DNA of 47,513 nucleotides from Pseudomonas extremorientalis (GTDB lineage Bacteria; Pseudomonadota; Gammaproteobacteria; Pseudomonadales; Pseudomonadaceae). The position numbers were made by a program, and so were the translations under genes. The stretch lies in NCBI RefSeq assembly GCF_001870465.1, contig NZ_MDGK01000027.1, positions 1-47,513 on the forward strand. Direction: 5' to 3'. This document shows, in pieces, positions 16,425 to 25,939 of this stretch (positions within the stretch are counted from its first letter, which is position 1; each line of letters begins with the position of its first letter). A model generated the notes under the pieces. The model did not search any database, was not told where the DNA came from, and saw only the letters and a list, made by a program, of their open reading frames with translations.

Positions 16425-17609
16425 TCAGACTGCCGCAGGACGCAGCGAATAAGTCTTCAATTGGTGCGCAAAATCCCGCAGGGACTGGATGCCGCTGGCC
16501 TCGGCTTCATGCACCCATTCCTTGATGGCCGCCAGCATATCGTGGCCATTGGAGCTGGTCTTGAGCCATATCTGCTGCAGCGCCAGGCGCTTTTCGTAGA
16601 TCACTTTCAGTGCATGGCTGTGTTCAAGCATGCTCTGGATGCGCACGTGATGGCGGTCATCCAGCAAGCTGGTTTCCCGCGACAGCAGGCGCTTGGCGCG
16701 GTGGAATTGATGGCGCACCGAGTGATCGACCTTTTCCAGCTCCTGCTTGACCAGCGGGCCGATCACCAACTTGCGGTACTGGGCCATGATCTGGAAACGA
16801 TTGTTGAGGATCGCCATGGCGGTATCCATGTCCAGGTGGCCCTTGCCTTCCACGCGGTGGGCGATGGGGGCGACACGCTGCACCTTGGCCAGGCGCAGGA
16901 AGCTGAACACCTTGATCCATGCCCAGCCCAGGTCGAACTCCCACTTCTTCACCGACAGTTTGGCGGAGTTGGGGTAGGTATGGTGATTGTTATGCAGCTC
17001 CTCGCCGCCGACGATGATGCCCCACGGCACCAGGTTGGTGGCCGCGTCACGGCATTCGAAGTTGCGATAGCCCACGGCATGCCCCAGGCCGTTGATCACG
17101 CCGGCGGCCCAGAAGGGAATCCACATCATCTGGATCGCCCAGATGGTGATGCCGATGGTGCCGAACAGCAGCAGGTCGATCACCCCCATGATCGCCACGC
17201 CCAGCAGCGGGTAGGGGGTGTAGAGCTTGCGTTCGATCCAGTCGTCCGGGCAGTTCTTGCCGTAGATACGCAGGGTCTCTGGGTTTTCAGCCTCGGTGCG
17301 GTACAGCTCGGCGCCTTTGCGCAACACGGTGGACAGGCCCTTGATGACCGGGCTGTGCGGGTCGTCGACGGTTTCGCATTTGGCGTGGTGCTTGCGGTGG
17401 ATGGCAGTCCACTCGCGGGTGTTCTGCGCCGTGGTCAGCCACAGCCAGAAGCGGAAGAAATGTTTCAGGCCGGCATTGAGCTCCAGGGAGCGATGGGCTG
17501 AATAACGGTGCAGATAGACCGTGACCCCAACAATGGTCACGTGGGTCATCAACAGCGTGACTGCCACCAGTTGCCAGGCTGACAGGTCAAGAAAACCGTT
17601 GTACCACAT
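16425..17609 (-). CDS. desA: Delta-9 fatty acid desaturase DesA
   Basis: 394 residues from ATG 17609 (MWYNGFLDLSAW, the usual start); the frame extends further but without support. Integral membrane acyl desaturase with di-iron histidine boxes HRYSAH, HRKHH and HNNHH and four hydrophobic helices. It introduces a double bond into membrane-lipid acyl chains with O2 and so adjusts fluidity. The neighbourhood (divergent GGDEF-EAL gene, then oscA-sbp-cysTWA) matches the P. aeruginosa desA locus as I remember it, distinguishing it from the acyl-CoA desaturase desB. The last 130 residues form a helical cytoplasmic tail. Confidence 0.9.
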   Translation of the reverse strand: MWYNGFLDLSAWQLVAVTLLMTHVTIVGVTVYLHRYSAHRSLELNAGLKHFFRFWLWLTTAQNTREWTAIHRKHHAKCETVDDPHSPVIKGLSTVLRKGAELYRTEAENPETLRIYGKNCPDDWIERKLYTPYPLLGVAIMGVIDLLLFGTIGITIWAIQMMWIPFWAAGVINGLGHAVGYRNFECRDAATNLVPWGIIVGGEELHNNHHTYPNSAKLSVKKWEFDLGWAWIKVFSFLRLAKVQRVAPIAHRVEGKGHLDMDTAMAILNNRFQIMAQYRKLVIGPLVKQELEKVDHSVRHQFHRAKRLLSRETSLLDDRHHVRIQSMLEHSHALKVIYEKRLALQQIWLKTSSNGHDMLAAIKEWVHEAEASGIQSLRDFAHQLKTYSLRPAAV

Positions 17610-17775
17610 AGGCTGTATGGCCCTCAGATAAAGAAAAGAACAGCTCACGCATTATCACTAAGCCTACAGAGAAAACCAGCCGCCCTTTCAGATAGGAGTG
17701 ACTGGATGTTTCTTATTCTATAATCCGCAGCCTTTGTAGGGCGATTCTGTTTTTTTGGTAAGGATTACTGAACAT

Positions 17776-19689
17776 ATGCCGTTTTCATACCGAGGTGCCC
17801 TGCGTGTGGGGCTGGTATACCTGCTGGTTTCCATTGCGTGGCTCCAGCTCAGCAACCACTTATTGATCAGCTTTCTCGATGAACCGTGGGAGTTGGGACG
17901 CTGGCTGCAAGTGCGTGGCTATGTGTGGGTGGCCTTCAGCGCCTTGGCGATTTACCTGATGTGCGCCCGATTTGCGCGTGCCAGCCAGCTTCAGCAACCG
18001 TTGAAGGAAAACCGCGAACGCCTGCGCCAGGCCGCCGCCGTGTTCGACTGCACCCGCGAAGGCGTGCTGGTCACCGACGCGCAGGGGCTGATCGTGCATG
18101 TGAACCGGGCCTTCATGGCGATCACCGGCTACAGCCGCGAAGACGTCATGGGCCAGCAGCCCAGCCTGTTCAAGTCCGGGCGCCATTCGTCGCATTTCTA
18201 CCAGCAGATGTTCCAGAGCCTGGAGCGCACCGGCGAATGGAGCGGTGAAATCTGGAACCGGCGCAAAAGCGGCGAAATTTACCCCCAGTGGCAAACCATT
18301 CGTGTGATCCACGATGACCAGGGCCACGTCAGCCATTACGTCGCGGTATTTTCCGATATCAGCGCCATCAAGGACTCCGAGCACGAGTTGGCTCACCTCG
18401 CCCATCACGACCCGCTGACCGACCTGCCCAACCGCCTGCTGTTCACCGACCGTGCCGAACAGGCGCTGGCTTCGGCACAAATCCACAAGCGTGGTTGCGC
18501 CTTGCTGTTGCTGGACCTGGACCACTTCAAGATCATCAATGACAGCCTGGGCCATAACATTGGCGACCAGTTGCTCAAGCTGGTCGGCGAACGGCTCAAG
18601 GCGCTGTTCGGCCCAGGCGTGACCCTGGCGCGGCTGGGTGGGGATGAGTTCGCCGTGCTGGTGGAAAGTTGTCCACAGGTGGCGCAAGCGGCCAGTTTGG
18701 CGCAACGCATGCTGGATGCGATGAAGCAACCGTTCATCTTCGACGGCCATCAGCTGTTTATCAGCGCCAGCATTGGCATCAGCCTGTTCCCCAACGACGC
18801 CCTGAGCGCCGAACAGCTGTTGCGCAACGCCGATTCCGCGCTGTTCAAGGCCAAGAGTGCCGGCCGCGAAAGCTATGCCTTGTACACCGAAGAACTGACC
18901 GCCCATGCGCAGAACCGGGTGGAGATCGCCAGTGAGCTGCGCCGTGCCCTTGAACAGCAGGAGCTGTGCGTCTACTACCAGCCGGTGCACGACCTGCAGG
19001 GCAGCCGCCTGATCGGCGTCGAAGCGCTGGTGCGCTGGCAGCACCCGGAGCGCGGTCTGGTGCCGCCGGGCGAGTTCATCCCGATTGCCGAGCGCACCGG
19101 GTTGATTGCCGATATCGACGCCTGGGTGATGGACAAGGCCTGTCGGCAGATGTGCCAATGGCTGGCCGATGAGGTGCCGCTGAGTTTTATCGCCATCAAC
19201 GTCTCCAGCCGCCTGTTTGCCCGGCGCGAGTTGTACGAGCAGGTCGCACAGGTGCTGCACGACACGGGTCTGGATCCCGCCTGCCTGGAACTGGAAGTCA
19301 CCGAAAGCGCGGTGATGGATGACCCTGAAATGGCCCTGGAACAACTGCATCGTCTGCGCGAGCTGGGTTTGCGCCTGGCAATCGATGATTTTGGGACCGG
19401 TTATTCCTCGCTGTTGCGCCTCAAGCGCCTGCCGGTGCAGAAGCTCAAGATCGATCAGGGCTTCGTTGCCGGTTTGCCGTGGGACGAGGACGATGCAGCG
19501 ATCGTGCGCGTGGTAATCGCCCTGGCGAAAAGCATGGGCATGCAGGTGCATGCAGAGGGAATCGAGCAGGTTGAACAGGCGCGGTTTCTGCTGGATCAGC
19601 AGTGCGATATGGGGCAGGGGTATTGGTTTGGCCGGCCGGTGCCGGCCCACGAAATTGATTGGCACCGAGCCCCCCCAATCCAGACCTGA
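17776..19689 (+). CDS. Membrane PAS-GGDEF-EAL cyclic-di-GMP enzyme (PA0285/PipA type)
   Basis: 637 residues from ATG 17776 (AAGGA upstream). Two N-terminal transmembrane helices (about 11-30 and 49-66), a PAS/PAC module (about 80-200, FDCTREGVLVTDAQG...VAVFSDISAIKDSE), a GGDEF domain (about 205-365, LARLGGDEF) and an EAL domain (about 375-625, EALVRWQHPERG, DDFGTGYSSL, KIDQGFV). Both catalytic signatures look intact, but proteins of this layout usually act as phosphodiesterases that lower cyclic di-GMP. By position it corresponds to P. aeruginosa PA0285 (PipA), from memory. Divergent from desA with a shared 166-bp control region. Confidence 0.9.
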   Translation: MPFSYRGALRVGLVYLLVSIAWLQLSNHLLISFLDEPWELGRWLQVRGYVWVAFSALAIYLMCARFARASQLQQPLKENRERLRQAAAVFDCTREGVLVTDAQGLIVHVNRAFMAITGYSREDVMGQQPSLFKSGRHSSHFYQQMFQSLERTGEWSGEIWNRRKSGEIYPQWQTIRVIHDDQGHVSHYVAVFSDISAIKDSEHELAHLAHHDPLTDLPNRLLFTDRAEQALASAQIHKRGCALLLLDLDHFKIINDSLGHNIGDQLLKLVGERLKALFGPGVTLARLGGDEFAVLVESCPQVAQAASLAQRMLDAMKQPFIFDGHQLFISASIGISLFPNDALSAEQLLRNADSALFKAKSAGRESYALYTEELTAHAQNRVEIASELRRALEQQELCVYYQPVHDLQGSRLIGVEALVRWQHPERGLVPPGEFIPIAERTGLIADIDAWVMDKACRQMCQWLADEVPLSFIAINVSSRLFARRELYEQVAQVLHDTGLDPACLELEVTESAVMDDPEMALEQLHRLRELGLRLAIDDFGTGYSSLLRLKRLPVQKLKIDQGFVAGLPWDEDDAAIVRVVIALAKSMGMQVHAEGIEQVEQARFLLDQQCDMGQGYWFGRPVPAHEIDWHRAPPIQT

Positions 19690-19703
19690 AATGCAGTCAA
19701 AAG

Positions 19704-19790
19704 GTGGGAGCGGGCTTGCCCGCGAATGCGGTGCATCAGTTAACACATTTTTAGCTGACACACCGCTTTCGCGGGCAAGCCCGCTCCCAC
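19704..19790. repeat. REP doublet (inverted pair, CGGG variant)
   Basis: GTGGGAGCGGGCTTGCC and its inverted partner; the stem uses CGGG/CCCG instead of GGGG/CCCC, marking a second REP sequence class. The spacer again contains TCAG...CTGA. TGAAATGCAGTCAAAA precedes the left copy. Confidence 0.93.
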
Positions 19791-19990
19791 GTTTGGATCA
19801 TCTCTAGGCTTTATTTACGTACTTGGGCACCAAACCCGCACGCAACCCCGCGTCCCACCAGAAAATTCTTTCTGGTTATATAAACATTCTTAAATAGTAT
19901 TTTTAAGAATATCCGCGCTTATCTACTATCGCCCTCACGCCGCAAGCAGTGCCGCCACTGCCAGGCACTATTCATTTCAGGAGCGAGACC
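19791..19990 (+). promoter_or_regulatory. Control region upstream of oscA, with a 9-bp palindrome
   Basis: After the REP doublet the sequence becomes AT-rich. ATTCTTAAA and TTTAAGAAT form a perfect inverted repeat with a 7-base spacer at 19886-19910, about 80 bp before the oscA ATG. In pseudomonads genes for sulfur-starvation functions are activated by CysB; this palindrome is a candidate regulator site but I cannot match it to a CysB consensus. TCAGGAGC just before 19991 is the oscA ribosome binding site. Confidence 0.5.
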
Positions 19991-20173
19991 ATGAGCGCAT
20001 CTCTACGTAGCGTCGACGGCCAGGACGAAGCAGCCATTTTGCGTGAGATCCAGAGCGCCTTGCGCGATCTGCGGTTTGGCGCGGTGGAAATCACCGTGCA
20101 CAACGCCCAAGTGGTACAGATTGAACGCAAGGAAAAATTCCGCCTGCAGAACCCGGGTAACAAACCGAGCTGA
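19991..20173 (+). CDS. oscA: Small sulfur-starvation protein OscA (DUF2292)
   Basis: 60 residues with the DUF2292 signature [42 protein letters not shown] precedes the ATG. OscA (organosulfur compounds A) was named in Pseudomonas as a small protein needed for use of organosulfur sources and is encoded just before sbp, as here (65 bp gap). Predicted to be cytoplasmic; biochemical role unknown. Probably first gene of the oscA-sbp-cysTWA transcription unit. Confidence 0.88.
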   Translation: MSASLRSVDGQDEAAILREIQSALRDLRFGAVEITVHNAQVVQIERKEKFRLQNPGNKPS

Positions 20174-20238
20174 GCAAGAACGGCGATAGACCCGCAACTA
20201 TAAAAAAAGCCAACACCCAAAGAATTTCAGGAGCTTCT

Positions 20239-21249
20239 ATGTCGTCGATTCGCCGTTACGCCCTGGCCGCCCTGGCCAGCGCCGTGTTTGCAGGTTCCGC
20301 GGTTGCCAAGGACTACGAGTTGCTCAACGTCTCGTACGATCCTACCCGTGAGCTGTACCAGGACTACAACGCTGAGTTCACCAACTACTGGAAACAGGCC
20401 CACCCGGGTGACAACGTCAAGATCCAGCAATCCCACGGTGGTTCGGGCAAGCAGGGCCGTGCCGTGATCGATGGCCTGCGCGCCGACGTGGTCACCCTGG
20501 CCCTGGCCGGTGATATCGACGAAATCGCCAAGCTGGGCAAGACCCTCCCGGAAAACTGGCAGACCCGCCTGCCGGACGCCAGCACCCCGTACACCTCGAC
20601 CATCGTGTTCCTGGTGCGCAAGGGCAACCCAAAAGGCATCAAGGATTGGGGCGACCTGATCAAGAAAGACGTGTCCGTGATCACCCCGAACCCGAAAACC
20701 TCCGGCGGCGCCCGCTGGAACTTCCTCGCCGCCTGGGCCTATGGCCTCAAGGCCGGCGGCAGCGAAGCCAAGGCCCAGGAATACGTGAAGGAGCTGTTCA
20801 AGCACGTGCCGGTGCTGGACACCGGTGCTCGCGGCTCGACCATCACCTTCGTCAACAACGGTCAGGGTGACGTGTTGCTGGCCTGGGAAAACGAGGCGTT
20901 CCTGGCACTGAAGGAAGACGGTGGCGCCGACAAGTTCGACATCGTCGTGCCGTCCCTGTCCATCCTCGCCGAACCACCGGTTGCCGTGGTCGACAAGAAC
21001 GCCGAGAAAAAGGGCAACACCGAAATCGCCACTGAATACCTGAAACACCTGTACAGCCCGGCCGGCCAGGAGATTGCGGCGAAGAACTTCTACCGCCCAC
21101 GCGATGCAAAAGTGGCCGCCAAATACGCCCAGCAGTTCCCGAAACTGGACCTGGTGACTATCGACAAAGACTTCGGCGGCTGGAAAACTGCCCAGCCGAA
21201 ATTCTTCAACGACGGTGGCGTGTTCGACCAGATCTACACGGCGCAGTAA
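20239..21249 (+). CDS. sbp: Periplasmic sulfate-binding protein
   Basis: 336 residues with a cleavable signal peptide (cut after SAVA, about residue 23). Mature start [17 protein letters not shown] and the later QSHGGSGKQ and GARGSTITF are hallmarks of Sbp, which binds sulfate through hydrogen bonds and delivers it to CysTWA. CAGGAGC precedes the ATG. A nested hairpin lies between sbp and cysT and could set the excess of binding protein over permease. Confidence 0.96.
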   Translation: MSSIRRYALAALASAVFAGSAVAKDYELLNVSYDPTRELYQDYNAEFTNYWKQAHPGDNVKIQQSHGGSGKQGRAVIDGLRADVVTLALAGDIDEIAKLGKTLPENWQTRLPDASTPYTSTIVFLVRKGNPKGIKDWGDLIKKDVSVITPNPKTSGGARWNFLAAWAYGLKAGGSEAKAQEYVKELFKHVPVLDTGARGSTITFVNNGQGDVLLAWENEAFLALKEDGGADKFDIVVPSLSILAEPPVAVVDKNAEKKGNTEIATEYLKHLYSPAGQEIAAKNFYRPRDAKVAAKYAQQFPKLDLVTIDKDFGGWKTAQPKFFNDGGVFDQIYTAQ

Positions 21250-21259
21250 GCCAAAATAC

Positions 21260-21385
21260 CTGTAGGGGCTCGCTTTTCTGTGGGAGCTGGCTTGCCTGCG
21301 ATAGCATCACTGCGGTGTGACTGATACACCGTGGTGCCTGCATCGCGGGCAAGCCCGGCTCACACAGAAAAGCGCGCTCCTACAG
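21260..21385. repeat. Nested inverted repeat with REP core between sbp and cysT
   Basis: Outer arms CTGTAGG...GCTTTTCTGTG and CACAGAAAAGC...CCTACAG enclose a divergent REP pair (GGGAGCTGGCTTGCCTGCG with GCGGGCAAGCCCGGCTC). The transcript could fold into one long hairpin of about 120 nt within the operon. Confidence 0.88.
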
Positions 21386-21414
21386 TGGTTTCTACCCTTT
21401 GACCAAGGACTCTT

Positions 21415-22233
21415 ATGTCGCGTCGTATCTCCCCCGTCATACCCGGCTTCGGGCTGACGCTGGGCTACACCGTGGTGTACCTCAGCCTGATCGTACTCAT
21501 CCCCCTGGCGGCGATGTTTGTACACGCCGCTCAACTCACCTGGGATCAGTTCTGGAACATCATCTCCGCACCGCGTGTGCTGGCGGCGTTGCAACTGAGC
21601 TTCAGCACCGCGCTGTACGCAGCGTTGATCAATGGCGTGATCGGCACGCTGCTGGCCTGGGTGCTGGTGCGCTACACCTTCCCCGGCCGCAAGGTCATCG
21701 ATGCGATGATCGACTTGCCGTTCGCCTTGCCCACCGCTGTTGCCGGCATCGCACTGACCGCGCTGTACACGCCTAACGGCCTGGTCGGCCAGTTCGCCGC
21801 CGACCTGGGCTTCAAGATCGCCTACACCCCGCTGGGTATCACCCTGGCGCTGACCTTCGTCACCCTGCCGTTCGTGGTGCGCACGGTGCAGCCGGTGTTG
21901 GCCGATATCCCCCGGGAAGTCGAAGAAGCCGCCGCCTGCCTGGGCGCCAAGCCGTTGCAGGTGTTCCGTCACATCCTGGTGCCGGCGCTCCTGCCCGCCT
22001 GGTTGACCGGTTTCGCGTTGGCGTTTGCCCGTGGTGTCGGTGAGTACGGTTCGGTGATTTTCATTGCCGGCAACATGCCGATGAAAACCGAGATCCTGCC
22101 GTTGCTGATCATGGTCAAGCTCGACCAGTACGACTACCGCGGCGCCACATCCATTGGCGTATTGATGCTGGTGGTTTCCTTTGTCCTGCTGCTGCTGATC
22201 AACCTGTTGCAGCGGCGCATCGAACGTCCATAA
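21415..22233 (+). CDS. cysT: Sulfate ABC transporter permease CysT
   Basis: 272 residues, six predicted transmembrane helices. The EAA loop that contacts the ATPase is in [36 protein letters not shown] and [12 protein letters not shown] segments are typical of CysT (CysU). AAGGACT precedes the ATG. It forms the inner-membrane channel with CysW, powered by CysA. Confidence 0.95.
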   Translation: MSRRISPVIPGFGLTLGYTVVYLSLIVLIPLAAMFVHAAQLTWDQFWNIISAPRVLAALQLSFSTALYAALINGVIGTLLAWVLVRYTFPGRKVIDAMIDLPFALPTAVAGIALTALYTPNGLVGQFAADLGFKIAYTPLGITLALTFVTLPFVVRTVQPVLADIPREVEEAAACLGAKPLQVFRHILVPALLPAWLTGFALAFARGVGEYGSVIFIAGNMPMKTEILPLLIMVKLDQYDYRGATSIGVLMLVVSFVLLLLINLLQRRIERP

Positions 22234-22246
22234 GGAGGCGCGGAAC

Positions 22247-23119
22247 ATGTCCCAATCGTCTATTTCCGCCGCGTCCTCGGCCAACGCTGCCCGCCGTGGC
22301 AGCGCCGCGTCGCGACGCATCCTGATCGGCCTTGGCTGGCTGGTGTTCGCCCTGTTCCTGTTGTTGCCGCTGTTTATCGTGGTGACCCAGGGCCTGAAGA
22401 ACGGCCTCGGCGCATTCTTCACCGCGATCCTCGAACCGGACGCGCTGTCGGCGCTGAAACTCACGGTGATCGCCGTGGTGATCTCGGTGCCGCTCAACCT
22501 GGTGTTCGGCGTCAGCGCCGCGTGGTGCGTGAGCAAGTACTCGTTCCGTGGCAAGAGCATCCTGGTGACGCTGATCGACCTGCCGTTCTCGGTATCGCCG
22601 GTGATCGCCGGCCTGGTCTATGTGTTGATGTTCGGCGCCCAGGGCTTCTTTGGCCCGTGGTTGCAGGACCACGACATCCAGATCGTGTTCGCCTTGCCCG
22701 GCATCGTGCTGGCGACCATCTTCGTCACCGTGCCTTTCGTGGCCCGTGAACTGATCCCGCTGATGCAGGAACAGGGCACCCAGGAAGAAGAGGCCGCACG
22801 CCTGCTCGGTGCCAATGGTTGGCAGATGTTCTGGCATGTGACCGTGCCGAATATCAAATGGGGCCTGATCTACGGCGTGGTGCTGTGTACCGCACGGGCC
22901 ATGGGGGAGTTCGGCGCGGTGTCGGTGGTGTCCGGCCACATTCGCGGCGTGACCAACACCCTGCCGCTGCACGTCGAGATTCTCTACAACGAATACAACC
23001 ACGTTGCCGCGTTTGCGGTGGCGAGTCTGTTGCTGATCCTGGCGCTCTTCATCCTGCTGCTCAAGCAGTGGAGCGAGAACCGTATTAACCGCCTGCGCGC
23101 CGGTGCGGCTGAGGAATAA
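22247..23119 (+). CDS. cysW: Sulfate ABC transporter permease CysW
   Basis: 290 residues with six predicted transmembrane helices after a polar N-terminus of about 25 residues. The EAA-type loop is [34 protein letters not shown] near the end is characteristic of CysW. Thirteen bases separate it from cysT with AAGGAGG between, and three bases from cysA. Confidence 0.95.
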   Translation: MSQSSISAASSANAARRGSAASRRILIGLGWLVFALFLLLPLFIVVTQGLKNGLGAFFTAILEPDALSALKLTVIAVVISVPLNLVFGVSAAWCVSKYSFRGKSILVTLIDLPFSVSPVIAGLVYVLMFGAQGFFGPWLQDHDIQIVFALPGIVLATIFVTVPFVARELIPLMQEQGTQEEEAARLLGANGWQMFWHVTVPNIKWGLIYGVVLCTARAMGEFGAVSVVSGHIRGVTNTLPLHVEILYNEYNHVAAFAVASLLLILALFILLLKQWSENRINRLRAGAAEE

Positions 23120-23122
23120 GTC

Positions 23123-24103
23123 ATGTCGATCGAAGTCCGTAATGTCAGCAAGAACTTCAATGCCTTCAAGGCCCTGAACAGCATCAACCTGGACATCCAG
23201 AGTGGCGAGCTGGTGGCCTTGCTCGGCCCGTCCGGCTGTGGCAAGACCACCTTGCTGCGCATCATTGCAGGCCTGGAAACCCCGGATGACGGCAGCATCG
23301 TGTTCCACGGTGAGGACGTGTCCGGCCACGACGTGCGCGATCGCAACGTCGGCTTCGTGTTCCAGCACTATGCGTTGTTCCGTCACATGACCGTGTTCGA
23401 CAACGTGGCGTTCGGCCTGCGCATGAAGCCGAAGAACCAGCGCCCGAGCGAAAGCCAGATCGCGGTCAAGGTCCACGAATTGCTGAACATGGTGCAACTG
23501 GATTGGTTGTCGGATCGCTACCCGGAGCAGCTCTCCGGTGGCCAACGCCAACGTATCGCCCTGGCCCGCGCCCTGGCGGTGGAGCCGAAAGTGTTGCTGC
23601 TGGATGAACCCTTCGGCGCCCTCGACGCCAAGGTGCGTAAAGAGTTGCGTCGCTGGCTGGCGCGCCTGCACGAAGACATCAACCTGACCTCGGTGTTCGT
23701 GACCCACGACCAGGAAGAGGCCATGGAAGTCGCCGACCGCATCGTGGTGATGAACAAGGGCGTGATCGAGCAGATCGGCTCACCGGGTGACGTCTACGAA
23801 AACCCGGCGAGCGATTTCGTCTACCACTTCCTCGGTGATTCGAACCGCCTGCACTTGGGTGAAGACAAGCACGTGCTGTTCCGCCCGCATGAGGTGTCGC
23901 TGTCGCGGCATGAGCTGGAGGACCACCATGCTGCTGAAGTGCGGGATATCCGTCCGCTCGGCGCTACCACCCGTGTGACGTTGAAGGTGGAAGGCCAGAG
24001 CGAGCTGATCGAGGCGGAAGTGGTGAAAGACCACGACAGCCTTACCGGCCTGGCGCGGGGCGAAACCCTGTTCTTCAAGCCCAAGGTCTGGCAGAAAGCC
24101 TGA
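23123..24103 (+). CDS. cysA: Sulfate ABC transporter ATPase CysA
   Basis: 326 residues. Walker [10 protein letters not shown], signature LSGGQRQR, Walker [13 protein letters not shown] and the switch histidine in [10 protein letters not shown] are all intact. The C-terminal 90 residues form the TOBE-like regulatory domain ([13 protein letters not shown]). Hydrolyses ATP to drive sulfate/thiosulfate import through CysT and CysW. Last gene of the operon; a REP doublet follows. Confidence 0.96.
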   Translation: MSIEVRNVSKNFNAFKALNSINLDIQSGELVALLGPSGCGKTTLLRIIAGLETPDDGSIVFHGEDVSGHDVRDRNVGFVFQHYALFRHMTVFDNVAFGLRMKPKNQRPSESQIAVKVHELLNMVQLDWLSDRYPEQLSGGQRQRIALARALAVEPKVLLLDEPFGALDAKVRKELRRWLARLHEDINLTSVFVTHDQEEAMEVADRIVVMNKGVIEQIGSPGDVYENPASDFVYHFLGDSNRLHLGEDKHVLFRPHEVSLSRHELEDHHAAEVRDIRPLGATTRVTLKVEGQSELIEAEVVKDHDSLTGLARGETLFFKPKVWQKA

Positions 24104-24132
24104 TAATCCCGCACTGTGAAAACGGTGCCAAT

Positions 24133-24219
24133 GTGGGAGTGGGCTTGCCCCCGATAGCAGTGGGTCAGTTGATAAACATGTCACTGAAACACCGCCATCG
24201 GGGGCAAGCCCCCTCCCAC
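24133..24219. repeat. REP doublet (inverted pair)
   Basis: GTGGGAGTGGGCTTGCC on the left and the inverted common form on the right, with GGTCAG...CACTGA in the spacer. It lies between the convergent cysA and DUF962 genes, ending three bases before the stop of the latter. Confidence 0.93.
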
Positions 24220-24221
24220 AT

Positions 24222-24749
24222 TTAGGCCTCTCTCGGCTTCAGATCGCGTCGAACCACCGGCCCCGAGCGCTCCTCGATCTGCTGCTTGAGGTCATGCCGC
24301 AACCCCAACAGGAATGCCAGTTCGGCCACCACGAACAATGGCCCCACGATCAATCCCGACACGTCATCCACAAACGCCGGCTTCCTGCCTTCGTAGTAAT
24401 GCCCGACAAACTGAATCACCCAACCCACCACGAACAGGCCGATGCCGCTGCTGAGCCACACCAGCGTTCTCTGCGCCGCCAGTACGTGGCCGGCCCACAC
24501 CGACAGGCCCATCAGCACTGTCATCAGCAGACCCAGGGCCAATTCCAGGCGCAGGTAAAACCACGCCGCCAACAGCGCGACAATCACGGCGGGTGAGATC
24601 CATAGGCCAGCGACGGCCCATTCCGGGCGTGACAACAACACCGCAACCGCCACCACGATCAGCGGGATGCCGACAAAGTGGCTGGCGATATTGCGCGGGT
24701 CGCGGTGGTAGGCAGCGTATTGACTCAGGTGATCGACGAGGCTTTTCAT
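24222..24749 (-). CDS. DUF962 / Mpo1-like membrane protein
   Basis: 175 residues from ATG 24749, which has AGGAGGAATA directly upstream. The N-terminal HLSQYAAYHRDPRNIASHFVGIPLIV is the conserved DUF962 signature, with histidines that bind iron in yeast Mpo1, a dioxygenase acting on 2-hydroxy fatty acids. Four hydrophobic helices and a second His motif (QFVGHYYEGRKPAF) follow. An inner-membrane fatty-acid role is likely from the family; the bacterial substrate is unproven. Confidence 0.85.
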   Translation of the reverse strand: MKSLVDHLSQYAAYHRDPRNIASHFVGIPLIVVAVAVLLSRPEWAVAGLWISPAVIVALLAAWFYLRLELALGLLMTVLMGLSVWAGHVLAAQRTLVWLSSGIGLFVVGWVIQFVGHYYEGRKPAFVDDVSGLIVGPLFVVAELAFLLGLRHDLKQQIEERSGPVVRRDLKPREA

Positions 24750-24832
24750 TGTTATTCCTCCTGTAGGATGTTTGATCATCTCCCGTCAGCCAGCGACTGA
24801 CTGTCAACTGGGCGACAATCTCTGGAGTTCTC

Positions 24833-25522
24833 ATGATTGCGGCAACCTGGCATGCCCGATTGGCCACCGGCCAGTGGTTCAGCCACCTGCCTGTACCGCT
24901 ACAGGATAGTTTGCTGGCGGCGGCTCGGCTGCGTCAGCTGACGGCGGGGCAGTACCTGTTCCGGCGCGGTGATCCGCCCTGTGGGGTGTATGCGGTATTG
25001 GAGGGGGCGGTGCGGGTCAGTGCGGTCAATGCGCAGGGCAAGGAAGCTATTCTGAGCCTGGTTGAAACGCCTTACTGGTTCGGCGAGATCTGCCTGTTCG
25101 ACGGTTTGCCGCGTACCCACGATGCCTTGTCGGTTGGGCCGTGCACGCTGTTGCAGGTACCGCAATCGGCGATGCTCGAGATTCTTGACCAAAGCCCAGC
25201 GTATTGGCGCGACATGGCGTTGTTGATGAGCCAGAAGTTGCGCCTGTCGCTGATCAATATCGAACAGATGAGCCTGATGCCGGCGTCGACACGTATCGCT
25301 CACCGGCTGCTGATGATTGCCGGCGGGTACGGCGAGATAGAGCATTCCCGTCGCGTCCTGCAACTGCCCCAGGAAGATCTGGCCGCGATGCTGAGCCTGT
25401 CGCGCCAGACCACCAACAGTTTGCTCAAGGCGTTAGAGCAGCAGGAGATCATCAAGCTGAGTTACGGCGCGATTGAAGTGCTCGACCTGCCGCGCTTGCG
25501 GCAGGCCGCGGGGGCTGGCTAG
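24833..25522 (+). CDS. Crp/Fnr-family transcriptional regulator
   Basis: 229 residues. Cyclic-nucleotide-binding-type beta roll at about 15-130 (GQYLFRRGDPPCGVYAVLEGAVRVS, WFGEICLFDG), long dimer helix, and a C-terminal winged helix with the HTH LPQEDLAAMLSLSRQTTNSLLKALEQQEII. No N-terminal cysteine cluster like that of Fnr, and the phosphate-binding motif of Crp is not preserved, so the effector is unknown. Divergent from the DUF962 gene (83-bp shared region), a plausible target. Its last four bases overlap the convergent hydroxyisourate hydrolase gene. Confidence 0.88.
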   Translation: MIAATWHARLATGQWFSHLPVPLQDSLLAAARLRQLTAGQYLFRRGDPPCGVYAVLEGAVRVSAVNAQGKEAILSLVETPYWFGEICLFDGLPRTHDALSVGPCTLLQVPQSAMLEILDQSPAYWRDMALLMSQKLRLSLINIEQMSLMPASTRIAHRLLMIAGGYGEIEHSRRVLQLPQEDLAAMLSLSRQTTNSLLKALEQQEIIKLSYGAIEVLDLPRLRQAAGAG

Positions 25523-25929
25523 GAACCGCGATACGTCGAAAAACCGTAAGGGCTCAGCAGCAGCGGGATGTGGTAGTGCTGGTCGGCCTGCTTGACCTCG
25601 AATATTACCGGGACTTCCGGGAAAAACGTCTCGCGATTGGCTTTCTTGTAGTAGTCACCGGTCTTGAACACCACGCGATACTCGCCCGGCTTCATGGCTT
25701 GGTTGGCCGGGAACAGTTCGGCGATGCGCCCCTGCTGGTTGGTGACACCTTCGGACAGCGACTGCCAGTGATCGCCTACGTGTTGCTCCAGGGTGACGTT
25801 GACACCGGCAGACGGCAGACCGTTTTCCAGGTTCAGCACATGCACGCTCAGCGGGTTGCCGGCCGCCAGGGCCAGGCTGCTCAGGCCGCTCAGGCTGAGG
25901 GCGGCGAGGGTCATAGTCAGGGTTTTCAT
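25519..25929 (-). CDS. Secreted 5-hydroxyisourate hydrolase (transthyretin-like)
   Basis: 136 residues with a Sec signal peptide cut near ALA-AGN (about residue 22). Active-site residues of the family are all present: His in LSVHVLN, Arg in NQQGRIAEL, His in HYHIPLLLSPYGFS and the C-terminal YRGS. The enzyme hydrolyses 5-hydroxyisourate, the product of urate oxidation; the signal peptide puts it in the periplasm. It lies 10 bp after the GlcG-like gene and is probably cotranscribed. No urate oxidase or allantoin genes are nearby. Confidence 0.9.
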   Translation of the reverse strand: MKTLTMTLAALSLSGLSSLALAAGNPLSVHVLNLENGLPSAGVNVTLEQHVGDHWQSLSEGVTNQQGRIAELFPANQAMKPGEYRVVFKTGDYYKKANRETFFPEVPVIFEVKQADQHYHIPLLLSPYGFSTYRGS

Positions 25930-25939
25930 TGAGGTTTCC

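Noticed and set aside
17860..19761. Long minus-strand open frame (633 codons) opposite the PAS-GGDEF-EAL gene
   Set aside because: It mirrors a well-supported gene, its translation has no recognisable domain and its composition (many Gln, His, Ala) is typical of antisense frames in high-GC DNA.
5910..24219. Regularly spaced palindromic repeats as a possible CRISPR array
   Set aside because: The repeats are REP doublets scattered between operons kilobases apart, with no array of equal spacers and no cas genes.
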